A stretch of DNA of 8,650 bases from UBA3537 sp964219345. GTDB lineage: Bacteria; Bacteroidota; Bacteroidia; Flavobacteriales; Flavobacteriaceae. Position 1 is the first letter of the stretch. Each line of letters opens with the position of its first letter. The stretch lies in assembly GCA_964219345.1 (NCBI GenBank), contig CAXPPN010000027.1, positions 1-8,650 on the forward strand, given 5' to 3'. Both the position numbers and the translations under genes were made by a program. Under the pieces are notes generated by a model, which saw nothing but the letters and a program-made list of their open reading frames with translations, was not told where the DNA came from and made no database searches. Positions 1-7,767 of the stretch are shown one piece after another.

Positions 1-356
1 AAAGCTACACGTTCTGCCTCATTAAATGCAGGGTGAGTTTTGTAATCCCAAATGTTATTTAATTGCTCATTTTCTGCACCATAACGTTCTGCTGCTCGAA
101 TGGCATGTGCTTGACAATACCTGCAACCCGTGGCGTTGCTACTCACCCAAGCTACCATGCGTTTTAGTGCAGACGTAACTCGACCTTCATTGGCCATAAC
201 AGCCTTATTTAAATGAATAAAAGCCTTGCTTATAGCAGGGCGATGTTGCATTGTAAGTACCGAGTTTGGACAAAATCCTAGAGTTTCATTAAAAAAATCA
301 GCAAGGGATTGTGTTTCTGAATCGTGGTCTGGGTTTAATGGAGTAACTAATGGCAT
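1..356 (-). CDS. Carboxymuconolactone decarboxylase / AhpD-like peroxidase-related protein (3' part beyond left edge)
   Basis: Translating the reverse strand from the ATG at 356-354 gives 118 open codons that run off the left edge, so the C-terminus is missing. The protein begins MPLVTPLNPDHDSETQSLAD. It carries a redox-type motif, CRYCQAH, at about residues 80-86, preceded by an alpha-helical segment (RVTSALKRMVAWVSSNATG). This is the layout of the CMD/AhpD fold, in which a Cys pair and a nearby His act in thiol-based peroxide reduction or related chemistry; family members are usually cytoplasmic and about 180-190 aa. The motif is Cx2Cx2H rather than the Cx2Cx3H of mycobacterial AhpD, as in the 'peroxidase-related' branch. 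The gene is divergent from the osmC-like gene across 56 bp, and both are predicted peroxide-handling proteins. Family assignment is firm; the substrate is unknown. Confidence 0.85.
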   Translation of the reverse strand, partial: MPLVTPLNPDHDSETQSLADFFNETLGFCPNSVLTMQHRPAISKAFIHLNKAVMANEGRVTSALKRMVAWVSSNATGCRYCQAHAIRAAERYGAENEQLNNIWDYKTHPAFNEAERVA

Positions 357-374
357 TGTTTGAATTTTTAGTAG

Positions 375-382
375 TATTTTTG
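375..382 (+). promoter_or_regulatory. Candidate -7 element of the osmC-recJ-MFS unit
   Basis: TATTTTTG matches the Bacteroidota sigma-A -7 consensus TAnnTTTG, 30 bp before the osmC-like ATG. A TTG at 356-358 could be the -33 element, but the 16-bp gap is a little short. No equally good match is seen on the opposite strand for the divergent gene. Confidence 0.35.
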
Positions 383-412
383 AACTAACAATAAACAAAA
401 AATAATTTTATT

Positions 413-832
413 ATGGCCCACAAAACTACAACACACTGGAAAGGCGGAATGCTTTTTGAATCTGATAATCCAAGCGGAAATTATGTGCTAATGGACACTA
501 CTGAAGATGGTATTCCTCATCAAAAAGGCGTTTCTCCAAAAGCAATGATGCTTTCTTCCCTAGCAGGTTGTTCAGGAATTGATATTGTTGATATTCTTAA
601 AAAAATGAAAATAACAGATTATAATCTAAAAATTGATGTGGAAGGCGAACTTACAGAAGAACACCCAAAATACTATCATACGGTTCACGTCAATTATTAT
701 TTTTCAGGGCCTCAAATAGATCAAAAAAAATGCAATCGAGCTGTACAATTGTCGATTGATAAATATTGTGGAGTTATGGAAATGTTCCGCAAGTTTGCAA
801 CAATAAATACTAAAATTCATTTTCAAAAATAA
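413..832 (+). CDS. OsmC/Ohr family peroxiredoxin-like protein
   Basis: A complete 139-aa protein of the usual OsmC-family length. The family reduces organic hydroperoxides with two cysteines in the cytoplasm, usually as a homodimer. The two expected cysteines are present: Cys53 in the helix motif LSSLAGCSGIDIVDIL, and Cys119 in DKYCGVM. The spacing of 66 residues is close to that of Ohr/OsmC proteins. The segment SPKAMMLSSLAGC and the C-terminal TINTKIHF strand resemble the YhfA-like branch more than classical Ohr, so the physiological substrate is uncertain. The ATG at 413 follows an A-rich leader, normal for this group. The stop codon lies 5 bp before recJ, so the two are probably co-transcribed. 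The divergent neighbour is another predicted thiol peroxidase-like protein, which suggests an oxidative-stress or redox role (inference). Confidence 0.9.
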   Translation: MAHKTTTHWKGGMLFESDNPSGNYVLMDTTEDGIPHQKGVSPKAMMLSSLAGCSGIDIVDILKKMKITDYNLKIDVEGELTEEHPKYYHTVHVNYYFSGPQIDQKKCNRAVQLSIDKYCGVMEMFRKFATINTKIHFQK

Positions 833-837
833 TTAAA

Positions 838-2529
838 ATGCGCTGGACGCTAAAGCCACTTCCTGATGTTGAGACAACCAAAGATTTAGCAGAAAAACTC
901 GGAGTGGAGTATTCTATTGCCGCTTTGTTGGTTCAGCGAGGAATAACCACTTTTGAGCAAGCCAAAACATTTTTTAGACCTCAGTTAAAGGATTTGTACG
1001 ATCCTTTTTTAATGAAGGATATGGATAAAGCTGTTGAAAGAATCCAACAAGCTTTAGACAATAATGAACGTATTTTGGTTTATGGAGACTATGATGTAGA
1101 TGGAACGACTTCTGTGGCGCTAATGGCCACTTATCTTGAATCAAAAAGCAAACAAATTTCTACATATATCCCTGATAGATTTGATGAAGGTTATGGGATT
1201 TCTTATAAAGGTATCGATTATGCACTTGACAATAATTTTAGTCTTATTATCGCATTAGATTGTGGTGTAAAAGCGATAGATAAAGTTCAATATGCAAAAA
1301 AGAAAGGACTCGATTTTATCATTTGTGATCATCATTTACCCGGAGAAAATTTGCCTGCTGCTGTAGCTGTTTTGGACCCAAAACGATCTGATTGCGCATA
1401 TCCTTTTAAGGAGCTTTGTGGTTGTGGTGTTGGATTTAAATTAATCCAAGCGATAGGGCAAAATTATGGTGAAACTACAGAAGATTTGACTTCTTATTTA
1501 GACCTGGTAGCTACGGCAATTGGTGCTGATATTGTTCCTGTTGTTGGTGAAAATAGAGTTTTAGCTTATTATGGATTAAAAGTTATAAATTCAAATCCAC
1601 GCCCTGGATTTCTGGCCTTAATTCAAAATATAAAAAAAGACATTTTAAGCATTTCAGATGTAGTTTTTGTTATTGCACCGCGAATTAATGCAGCAGGACG
1701 AATGAAGCACGGAAACTATGCTGTTGCACTGCTCAAAGAACAAAATATTCAGCAAGCAGAAATTACAGCCAAGGAAATAGAAGACTTTAATTTATCTCGA
1801 AGAACTTTAGATCAAGAAATTACTAAAGAAGCGCTACTTCAAATTGAAGATTTGGAGGAGGCTGAATGTTTCACAACAGTAGTTTATCACCCAACTTGGA
1901 ACAAAGGCGTGATTGGAATTGTAGCCTCTAGATTGATTGAAACGTATTATCGCCCAACATTAGTTTTTACAAAAAGTGGCGATTTTTTAGCGGCTTCTGC
2001 TCGATCTGTTCGAGGGTTTGATGTTTATAAAGTGCTTCAAAAATGTAGCCAATATATTGAACAATTTGGAGGGCATAAATACGCGGCAGGTTTAACAATA
2101 AAAGAAGAAAACTACGAAGCCTTTAAGAGCGCATTTGAAAAGGAAGTTTCTCAAACTATACCGTCACATTTAACAACTCCAGAAATTCTTATAGATTCAA
2201 AGCTAAACCTCTCAGACATTAGCCCAAAATTTTATAGAATTCTAAAACAATTTGCACCATTTGGACCACAAAACATGTCTCCAGTTTTTATGACTTCAGA
2301 AGTTATTGAATCTGGTTATGGAAAATGTGTAGGACAAGACAACAAGCATCTAAAAGTCACAGTATCTCAAAGCAATAGTTCAAAAATTAATTGTATTGGT
2401 TTTAGCTTAGGAGACCAATTGGAAATCATTAAAAATAAAAATCCATTTAAAATTGTATATTCAATTGATGAAAATGAATGGAATGGGCACATTAGTTTAC
2501 AGTTAAAACTAAAAGACATAAAACCCTAA
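838..2529 (+). CDS. recJ: Single-stranded-DNA-specific exonuclease RecJ
   Basis: A full-length protein of 563 aa, compared with about 560-580 for bacterial RecJ. RecJ digests single-stranded DNA 5' to 3' in recombinational repair (RecF pathway), base-excision repair and mismatch repair. The DHH phosphoesterase core is intact: the metal-binding motif DYDVDGTTS (about 84-92), DCG (141-143), the signature DHH (164-166), and a later segment ATAIGADIVPVVGENR (about 225-240). PRINAAGRM (281-289) follows. The DHHA1 part shows NKGVIGIVASRL (355-366), SARSVRGFDV and GGHKYAAGL (411-419). A C-terminal OB-fold-like region contains FAPFGPQN (472-479). The start ATG lies 5 bp after the upstream stop, and the next gene begins 3 bp after recJ ends, so recJ sits in the middle of a three-gene run. 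No missing catalytic residue is evident. Confidence 0.97.
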   Translation: MRWTLKPLPDVETTKDLAEKLGVEYSIAALLVQRGITTFEQAKTFFRPQLKDLYDPFLMKDMDKAVERIQQALDNNERILVYGDYDVDGTTSVALMATYLESKSKQISTYIPDRFDEGYGISYKGIDYALDNNFSLIIALDCGVKAIDKVQYAKKKGLDFIICDHHLPGENLPAAVAVLDPKRSDCAYPFKELCGCGVGFKLIQAIGQNYGETTEDLTSYLDLVATAIGADIVPVVGENRVLAYYGLKVINSNPRPGFLALIQNIKKDILSISDVVFVIAPRINAAGRMKHGNYAVALLKEQNIQQAEITAKEIEDFNLSRRTLDQEITKEALLQIEDLEEAECFTTVVYHPTWNKGVIGIVASRLIETYYRPTLVFTKSGDFLAASARSVRGFDVYKVLQKCSQYIEQFGGHKYAAGLTIKEENYEAFKSAFEKEVSQTIPSHLTTPEILIDSKLNLSDISPKFYRILKQFAPFGPQNMSPVFMTSEVIESGYGKCVGQDNKHLKVTVSQSNSSKINCIGFSLGDQLEIIKNKNPFKIVYSIDENEWNGHISLQLKLKDIKP

Positions 2530-2532
2530 ACT

Positions 2533-3801
2533 ATGGCTAATAAAGACCCATATGCAGCATTAAGATTTAAAGAATTTAATATTTTTCTTTTGTTGCGTTT
2601 TGTATTGGTATTCGCTTGGTCTATGCAGTTTATTGTCATCGAATGGCAAGTCTATTCCCTAACAAAAGATCCTTTATCATTGGGAATTATAGGGTTAATG
2701 GAGATTATTCCTGCACTAAGTATGGCATTATTCGCAGGTCATATTGTAGATCAAAGAGAAAAGCGCAACTTATTTTTATGGTGTATTGGGTTATTTTCTT
2801 TAATAAGCTTTGGCTTATTTTTTCTTTCGGACGACTCAGTTTCAAACAGTTGGAGCCAGCAATCCATTTTATATTCTATTTATGCTTTTGTATTTTTTGG
2901 AGGATTATTACGTGCATTTTTTGGACCAACTATTTTTTCACTAATTGCACTTATAGTTCCAAAAAAAGCATATCCTAATGCGGCTACATGGAGCAGTTCT
3001 ACATGGCAAATGGCTTCAATATTAGGACCCGCTGTTGCAGGATTTACAATAAACTGGATCGGCGTACATTGGTCGCTTTGTATTGTTTTTGTTTTAGTTA
3101 TTATAGCGTTTCTTTTAGGAGTATTGATTTCCAAAAAACCTGTTTTAAATCCAAAAATAGGGGAGCCCGTTTTGCAAAGTTTAAAAGAGGGGGTGCGTTT
3201 TGTGTTTAAAACAAAAGCTATTTTAGGTGCATTAAGTTTAGATATGATTGCTGTTCTTTTTGGGGGAGCTGTTGCACTACTTCCAGTTTTTGCTCAAGAC
3301 ATTTTAAAAGTAGGCTCAGAAGGGTTTGGAATATTACGCGCTGCGCCAGCAGTTGGAGCTTTTCTAACAATGTTAACCACCGCCTATATTCCAATTAGCA
3401 AAAAAGCTGGGTTAAAACTTTTGGGCGCAGTTTTTGGATTTGGAGTTTCTATTATTGTATTTGGATTATCGTCTGTATTTTGGATTTCGGTTGTTGCACT
3501 TTTCTTTAGTGGAGTAACGGATGGTGTTTCAATGGTCATTCGGCAGACTATTTTACAACTCAAAACCCCCGATCATATGCGAGGGCGGGTGTCTTCTGTG
3601 AATTCTATGTTTGTTGGGTCTTCCAATGAGTTAGGCGCTTTTGAAAGTGGACTTACAGCAAAACTTATGGGTACGGTTACCGCTGTAGTTTTTGGTGGTA
3701 CCATGACTTTAATCACTGTAGTTACAACAGGCCTTGTGTCGCCAAGTTTCCGAAAACTAGACTTAGAAAGTGATTTGGAAGCGCACGAAAATCATGCTTA
3801 G
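2533..3801 (+). CDS. MFS transporter, EntS-like (MFS_3) exporter family
   Basis: A 422-aa integral inner-membrane protein with roughly 10-12 hydrophobic segments and short polar termini. The loop after TM2 carries MFS motif A in the form GHIVDQREKR (69-78). A second conserved block in the loop before TM10, HMRGRVSSVNSMFVGSSNE (348-366), is characteristic of the MFS_3 group that includes the enterobactin exporter EntS. These proteins use the proton gradient to export small molecules such as siderophores or drugs; the substrate cannot be read from the sequence. The start ATG is 3 bp after the recJ stop, so it depends on upstream transcription. No siderophore biosynthesis genes are nearby, so a siderophore role is not supported by context. 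The gene converges on the DUF2490 gene with only 4 bp between stop codons. Confidence 0.9.
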   Translation: MANKDPYAALRFKEFNIFLLLRFVLVFAWSMQFIVIEWQVYSLTKDPLSLGIIGLMEIIPALSMALFAGHIVDQREKRNLFLWCIGLFSLISFGLFFLSDDSVSNSWSQQSILYSIYAFVFFGGLLRAFFGPTIFSLIALIVPKKAYPNAATWSSSTWQMASILGPAVAGFTINWIGVHWSLCIVFVLVIIAFLLGVLISKKPVLNPKIGEPVLQSLKEGVRFVFKTKAILGALSLDMIAVLFGGAVALLPVFAQDILKVGSEGFGILRAAPAVGAFLTMLTTAYIPISKKAGLKLLGAVFGFGVSIIVFGLSSVFWISVVALFFSGVTDGVSMVIRQTILQLKTPDHMRGRVSSVNSMFVGSSNELGAFESGLTAKLMGTVTAVVFGGTMTLITVVTTGLVSPSFRKLDLESDLEAHENHA

Positions 3802-3805
3802 AGAT

Positions 3806-4522
3806 TTATTTTGTAAAATCAATGGTATAGGCATATTTAAGCCCTAAGAAAGATTTATTTGTTTTTTCTTGATTCAAATTGTTTTCTTGTATTCCATAAA
3901 AAACAGTAAAGGCCCCTATTTTTTTAAATTTTCGGCTTAGTTTTAGAGTATATCTCGTTCGAGTTTCAGTGTGCTCCAGTTTTGAATTATTGGGTTGATT
4001 AAAATGCTCTGCAAACAGTCTTACGTTCAATTTTACAGCTTTAATTTTATACCCCAATCCTATTCGAGTTCGTATAAACTCTTGTGCAATATCACCTTCT
4101 TCTTCCGACATCCCAAGTTGATTTTTATTTTGATATCTTAAACGCAATAACACCCCTATTTTATTTATTTTTTGAGTATAACTAGCATCAAATTGATATC
4201 TGAAAAAAGATTGAAGACCTTGTTTGTTTCCAACATCATCATTTCTAGTGATATAACGAATCCCACCACCAAGCTCGAAGTTTTTCAAAACTTCATAATT
4301 GGCTTTAATCTGTGTAAAATAATTTTTAACTGTAGATATATCATTTCTAGATCTTAGATGTTCTGATACAGAAAAAGATAATTTTTTTGTGGCTTTTAAG
4401 TTTAATCCAACACTGCTCCAGCCTTCTAAGTCGCTATTATTTTGTGCAATGGTCATTTGAACTGAAAGTATAGAGAAAACAATCAGGGCAAAGGAAAAGT
4501 ATTTTTGTTTTAATGCTTTCAT
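3806..4522 (-). CDS. DUF2490 domain-containing protein, predicted outer-membrane beta-barrel
   Basis: A 238-aa protein with a clear Sec signal peptide: a positively charged start (MKALKQKYF), a hydrophobic core up to about residue 24, and likely cleavage after TIA (residue 26) before QNN. The mature part alternates polar and aromatic or hydrophobic residues (for example KTKLSF-like and YTLKLSRKF-type strands) and lacks transmembrane helices. This pattern fits the DUF2490 family, whose members are predicted beta-barrel or beta-rich envelope proteins common in Bacteroidota. Function is unknown. It follows the DUF4956 gene with a single base between that stop and this ATG, so the two are almost certainly translated from the same message. 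It is the last gene of the minus-strand run starting at queD. The family call rests on overall resemblance rather than a catalytic motif. Confidence 0.8.
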   Translation of the reverse strand: MKALKQKYFSFALIVFSILSVQMTIAQNNSDLEGWSSVGLNLKATKKLSFSVSEHLRSRNDISTVKNYFTQIKANYEVLKNFELGGGIRYITRNDDVGNKQGLQSFFRYQFDASYTQKINKIGVLLRLRYQNKNQLGMSEEEGDIAQEFIRTRIGLGYKIKAVKLNVRLFAEHFNQPNNSKLEHTETRTRYTLKLSRKFKKIGAFTVFYGIQENNLNQEKTNKSFLGLKYAYTIDFTK

Positions 4523-4523
4523 A

Positions 4524-5120
4524 TTATTTTTTATAACGAATTTTAATTTTAACGGTTTCTGCTTTGAAGTCTATTTGACCAAGAGAGATACTTAAAATTT
4601 CAAACCCTAATTTATGTTCTAGTTCTGTTTTTAAAAGTTCGTGATGCTCTGGCCGAATATGCTCTAATGACTCATAAAGAATATCTTTTGTATAGGTTTT
4701 TTGTTGATTCCAGTATCGATCTAAAAAGTATGCCATTGCAACAACTATTGAATTGGCAACAAAGATTTCTGTATAACTCATTTTTTTATTTGATAATGCA
4801 TTGACGAGCGAAAGACCAATCACAACAAACAAATAGGTCATTTCTCTTACCTTAAGAGGGTCTGTCCTGTATCGAAGAATACCGAAAATAGCAAAAAGAC
4901 CCAAGGCCAAGCCTAAATCAATTTCATACTTTTTTAGGGTAAAGCACAAGAAAAACACAATTGTGCCAACTAAATAAAAAGTGAAAAGGTATTCTGCTTT
5001 TTTGGAAAATTTATAATAGGAATATTTAATGAGGGCTGTTAAAAAAAAGATGTTGATTAAAAAACGAAAAATCATTTTATAAAAGTCATCATCAAAGAAT
5101 GGGATTCCAAAAAGTTCCAT
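4524..5120 (-). CDS. DUF4956 domain-containing inner-membrane protein
   Basis: Starting at the ATG at 5120-5118 gives 198 aa. An in-frame TTG at 5156 would add 12 residues (MRLNFLLTNTFK), but the ATG start (MELFGIPFF) is preferred because it follows an AT-rich leader ending in AAA and the extension looks like untranslated DNA next to the upstream gene. The N-terminal two thirds contain about five hydrophobic segments (about 15-35, 45-61, 67-82, 95-110, 118-134). The central block GLFAIFGILRYRTDPLKVRE (74-93) is the DUF4956 signature. The C-terminal 60 residues are soluble and end in a basic beta-strand-like tail (VKIKIRYKK). Function is unknown; elsewhere the family often sits beside VTC-type polyphosphate polymerase genes, but none is visible here. 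It lies 46 bp after the LpxH-like gene and 1 bp before DUF2490. Confidence 0.85.
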   Translation of the reverse strand: MELFGIPFFDDDFYKMIFRFLINIFFLTALIKYSYYKFSKKAEYLFTFYLVGTIVFFLCFTLKKYEIDLGLALGLFAIFGILRYRTDPLKVREMTYLFVVIGLSLVNALSNKKMSYTEIFVANSIVVAMAYFLDRYWNQQKTYTKDILYESLEHIRPEHHELLKTELEHKLGFEILSISLGQIDFKAETVKIKIRYKK

Positions 5121-5148
5121 TTTAAATGTATTGGTTAATAAAAAATTT

Positions 5149-5165
5149 AATCTCAATTCGAGATT
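5149..5165 (-). terminator. Weak terminator-like or attenuator hairpin after the lpxH-like gene
   Basis: On the minus strand, AATCTC and GAGATT form a 6-bp stem around the loop GAATT, followed by AAATTTTTT. It starts one base after the LpxH-like stop codon. The stem has only two G-C pairs, so it is weak. At most it would partly separate lpxH from the DUF4956-DUF2490 pair. Confidence 0.3.
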
Positions 5166-5166
5166 T

Positions 5167-5934
5167 TTAGAACTCTAATTTTTTCAAAAAGAGTTCTTTA
5201 CCATCAAAAACGCCGTAGGTAAAGTGCGTGATCCAATCACCAAGATTGATGTATTTAGATTTGGGATTTAATTGAATATCTAAGGGGAGATGGCGGTGAC
5301 CAAAAACAAAATAATCGAAGTGTTTTTCTTCTAATTTTTTTTGTGCATACTGTACCAACCATTCTTTTTTTTCGCCTAAAAATTTTATGTCATCATCACC
5401 AGATATGAGCTTATTTTTTAAGGAAAGATATTGCGCAAAGCGTACTCCAATATCTGGATGAAGCCATCTGTAGATCCATTGAAAAAAAGGATTTACAAAT
5501 AGCTTTTTCATGCGCTTATATCCTTTGTCATGCGGTCCCAGTCCATCGCCATGGCCAATAAAAAACAAGCTGTCATTGAGCTGAAAATGTTTTGGCTTAT
5601 GATGTGCTTTTATATTTAATTCTTCTTCAAAATAACCATTCATCCAAAGGTCGTGATTGCCTACAAAAAAATGAATTTCTATCCCGCTATCAGTTAATTC
5701 AGCTAATTTCCCTAAAACTCTTGTAAAGCCTTTAGGAATCACATGTTTGTATTCAAACCAAAAATCAAATAAATCTCCTAAAATAAAAATAACACTTGCA
5801 TCCTCTTTTATTTCATCTAACCATTTTACAAAACGCTCCTCTCTTGGTTTTGATGCACTAGGATTTGGTGCACCAAAATGGTGGTCTGAAGTGAAGTAAA
5901 TATTTTTCCCTTTGGTAAGTTGAATTGATTTCAT
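5167..5934 (-). CDS. lpxH: UDP-2,3-diacylglucosamine diphosphatase, LpxH-like metallophosphoesterase
   Basis: A 255-aa calcineurin-like phosphoesterase. LpxH cleaves UDP-2,3-diacylglucosamine to lipid X and UMP, a committed step of lipid A synthesis on the cytoplasmic face of the inner membrane. All metal-site motifs are visible: DHH at 17-19 (DxH), GDLFDFW starting at 53, GNHDLWM at 92-98, GHGDGLGP at 127-134, and GHRH at 212-215. The helical insert between the fourth and fifth motifs (about 140-200) contains aromatic and basic residues (RMKKLFVNPFFQWIYRWL), as in LpxH lids that contact acyl chains and the membrane. The gene begins 8 bp after the queD stop. The assignment to LpxH rather than a generic phosphoesterase rests on the GDLFDFW and GHGDGLGP motifs; the true substrate in this lineage is inferred. 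Confidence 0.88.
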   Translation of the reverse strand: MKSIQLTKGKNIYFTSDHHFGAPNPSASKPREERFVKWLDEIKEDASVIFILGDLFDFWFEYKHVIPKGFTRVLGKLAELTDSGIEIHFFVGNHDLWMNGYFEEELNIKAHHKPKHFQLNDSLFFIGHGDGLGPHDKGYKRMKKLFVNPFFQWIYRWLHPDIGVRFAQYLSLKNKLISGDDDIKFLGEKKEWLVQYAQKKLEEKHFDYFVFGHRHLPLDIQLNPKSKYINLGDWITHFTYGVFDGKELFLKKLEF

Positions 5935-5942
5935 TTTAAGTA

Positions 5943-6392
5943 CTAATTATCGCTAGCATACCACTCTGCAAAACTGGTGGCTGTTTCTTGTAATTTTAAG
6001 GAATGTAACTTTATATTTTCTGGCAAACGACTTTTGATTTTCTCTGCAAAATCAATCACCATCATTTCACTTGTGGGTTGATAATCTACCAAAAGAACGT
6101 TGTGCCCTCTAGATTTAAGCTCTCTTGCTAGTTCTACATGTGGGGTGTTTTTGTTGAAAACTGTGGCATGATCAAAAACATCTACAATTTCTTCTTTTGC
6201 AATTTTCTTTAGATCAGAAAAATCAATCACCATTCCATATTTTACATTTGAAGAATCTGTAATTGGGCTTCCAATAACAGTAACATCCAAACGGTAGCTA
6301 TGCCCATGCACATTCTTACATTTACCATCATAACCATAAAGTGCATGGCCAGTTTCAAAAGAAAATTGTTTGGTAATTCGAATATGAGTCAT
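5943..6392 (-). CDS. queD: 6-carboxytetrahydropterin synthase / 6-pyruvoyl-tetrahydropterin synthase family (QueD)
   Basis: A 149-aa protein of the PTPS/QueD family. QueD converts 7,8-dihydroneopterin triphosphate to 6-carboxy-5,6,7,8-tetrahydropterin, the first dedicated step toward preQ0 and queuosine. The zinc ligands are His16 in FETGHAL and His29/His31 in VHGHSY. The catalytic Cys is Cys25 in GKCKNVHGH. The conserved segment GMVIDFSDLK (53-62), the DHA motif (74-76), PTSEM (106-110) and the C-terminal LQET (about 134-137) are all present. This supports a working enzyme of normal length. The Cys-x3-His spacing matches QueD-type proteins, but PTPS activity toward biopterin is not excluded by sequence. 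queC and queE are not in the window. It heads the run queD, lpxH, DUF4956, DUF2490; its own -7-like element overlaps the stop of the MATE gene upstream. Confidence 0.92.
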   Translation of the reverse strand: MTHIRITKQFSFETGHALYGYDGKCKNVHGHSYRLDVTVIGSPITDSSNVKYGMVIDFSDLKKIAKEEIVDVFDHATVFNKNTPHVELARELKSRGHNVLLVDYQPTSEMMVIDFAEKIKSRLPENIKLHSLKLQETATSFAEWYASDN

Positions 6393-6427
6393 GGTTAATG
6401 GTCTTATTTTATATTGTCTTGCTAAAA

Positions 6428-6435
6428 CAAAGTTA
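6428..6435 (-). promoter_or_regulatory. Candidate -7 element for queD
   Basis: TAACTTTG on the minus strand matches TAnnTTTG exactly and lies 35 bp before the queD ATG, overlapping the TAA stop of the MATE gene. No TTG is found at the expected -33 distance, so support is partial. If real, it separates queD-lpxH-DUF4956-DUF2490 from the upstream transporter. Confidence 0.3.
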
Positions 6436-7767
6436 GTGCTTTTGCTTGTGTGGTAAAAATTGTTTTCTGAATTTTATGATTAATGGAACACCTCGGGCAA
6501 TCATCCAAAAGGTAAAAGCAGTAAAAATACCGTGTAATTTTAGGTTTAAATAATCTGAAATGAGTAATCCTGGAATAAATATCACTAGGGTTGCAGCGAC
6601 AAGAACATTTCTCAAATCTTTCATTTTTCCTAAGCCCTTGAAAATGCCGTCAAAAACAAATGCCAATGCACAAAAAGGTTGCATGATTAAAACGATCCAA
6701 AACACTTCGTAAAATTTTGACAATACTTCACTTTCAGAGGTAAAAACTGTACCAATTGGGAAGTAAAAAATACCACCAACTCCAGCCATAATAAAGCCTA
6801 CAATCAATGCTTTTTTTGTTAAGCGTTGACTCAATTTGACAAGTGTTTCAATTTGTTTTGCACCAAATAATTTACCAGATAAAATATTACCAGCACTTGC
6901 ATATCCATCTACAGCAAATGCCGCAAAAAACCACAAATTAATAGCTATGGTGTAGGACGCAATAGAGTTGGTGCCATATGCTGTTGCAAAACTGGTGGCA
7001 AAGTACAATGCTAAATTCAAAGCAATTGTTCTAATGATGAGATTGCCAATCATTTGTAAGAATTTTGGCAACTCCTTGTTGAAAGGAAAGGAAAGTTTTA
7101 GTGGTATGGGTGTTTTTCTCAATAGCAAAACAGTAGCCATCAAAGCCATTAATACTTGTGAAATTGCACTAGCAATGGCAGCGCCTCTAAGGTTTAGAGC
7201 AGGGATGATATCGGTAATTCCATAAACCAAAATAACATCTAGAACAATATTTATAATTGTACCAATAATTGCAATAATCATCGGGTAATATGTGTTTTGT
7301 AATCCTCTAAAAACACCAAATACTGCAAATGTATAAAGTGTAAAAGGGAATCCAATTATTCTGATTTTGTAATAGTCTACACTATATTCTAAAAGCGTTC
7401 CAGTTGCATTATAGAATTTAAAAATAGTATTTGAAAACGGCAGGGTTACAAGACAAATCAGAACGCTCAAAAACAGTATTATAGCAATGGCTTGCGCAGG
7501 TAAATTTTTGACCTCATCAAGTTTATTTGCCCCTAAATATTGAGAGATAATTGAAGAAATTGCAGAACGAGATTGACCCAAAACCCAAATTAACATAGAC
7601 AAAAAAGAAGAAACAATGCCTACTGCTGCAAGAGATTCTGTAGCATTGTTTGGGATGTGCCCAACAATGGCTGCATCGGTCAATGATAGGATAGGTTCTG
7701 AAATTCCAGCAATAATGGCCGGTATAGCCAGTTTGTTGATTTGCTTGTTAGTAATGGTGGTGTTCAA
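6433..7767 (-). CDS. MATE family efflux transporter (DinF-like), TTG start
   Basis: A 444-aa inner-membrane protein with about 12 hydrophobic segments in two similar halves, the expected MATE size. MATE proteins export cationic drugs, metabolites or toxins using Na+ or H+ gradients. The N-terminus NTTITNKQINKLAIPAIIAG, followed by EPILSLTDAAIVGHI, is typical of the family's first two helices, and Asp32 in TM1 sits where DinF-type transporters place a functional acidic residue (inference). The second half resumes at about LSQRLTKKALIVGFIMAG. The start codon is TTG at 7767-7765: an in-frame TAG lies only 6 bp upstream and the next Met is residue 58, beyond TM1, so no ATG start is possible without losing a helix. 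It follows the GNAT gene by 48 bp. Substrate is unknown. Confidence 0.93.
   Translation of the reverse strand: MNTTITNKQINKLAIPAIIAGISEPILSLTDAAIVGHIPNNATESLAAVGIVSSFLSMLIWVLGQSRSAISSIISQYLGANKLDEVKNLPAQAIAIILFLSVLICLVTLPFSNTIFKFYNATGTLLEYSVDYYKIRIIGFPFTLYTFAVFGVFRGLQNTYYPMIIAIIGTIINIVLDVILVYGITDIIPALNLRGAAIASAISQVLMALMATVLLLRKTPIPLKLSFPFNKELPKFLQMIGNLIIRTIALNLALYFATSFATAYGTNSIASYTIAINLWFFAAFAVDGYASAGNILSGKLFGAKQIETLVKLSQRLTKKALIVGFIMAGVGGIFYFPIGTVFTSESEVLSKFYEVFWIVLIMQPFCALAFVFDGIFKGLGKMKDLRNVLVAATLVIFIPGLLISDYLNLKLHGIFTAFTFWMIARGVPLIIKFRKQFLPHKQKH

Noticed and set aside
2616..3209. Extra open frames of 120, 84 and 73 aa overlapping the MFS gene
   Set aside because: They lie wholly inside the MFS coding region in other frames and show no domain or plausible start context.
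3789..3820. Possible bidirectional terminator between the convergent MFS and DUF2490 genes
   Set aside because: Only 5-bp A/T-rich stems (AAATC/GATTT) can be drawn, in two competing pairings; too weak to call.
4172..4357. 61-aa plus-strand frame inside the DUF2490 gene
   Set aside because: Antisense to the coding frame, low complexity, no homology seen.
6968..7225. 85-aa plus-strand frame inside the MATE gene
   Set aside because: Antisense to a well-supported membrane protein; mirrors its codons and has no independent support.
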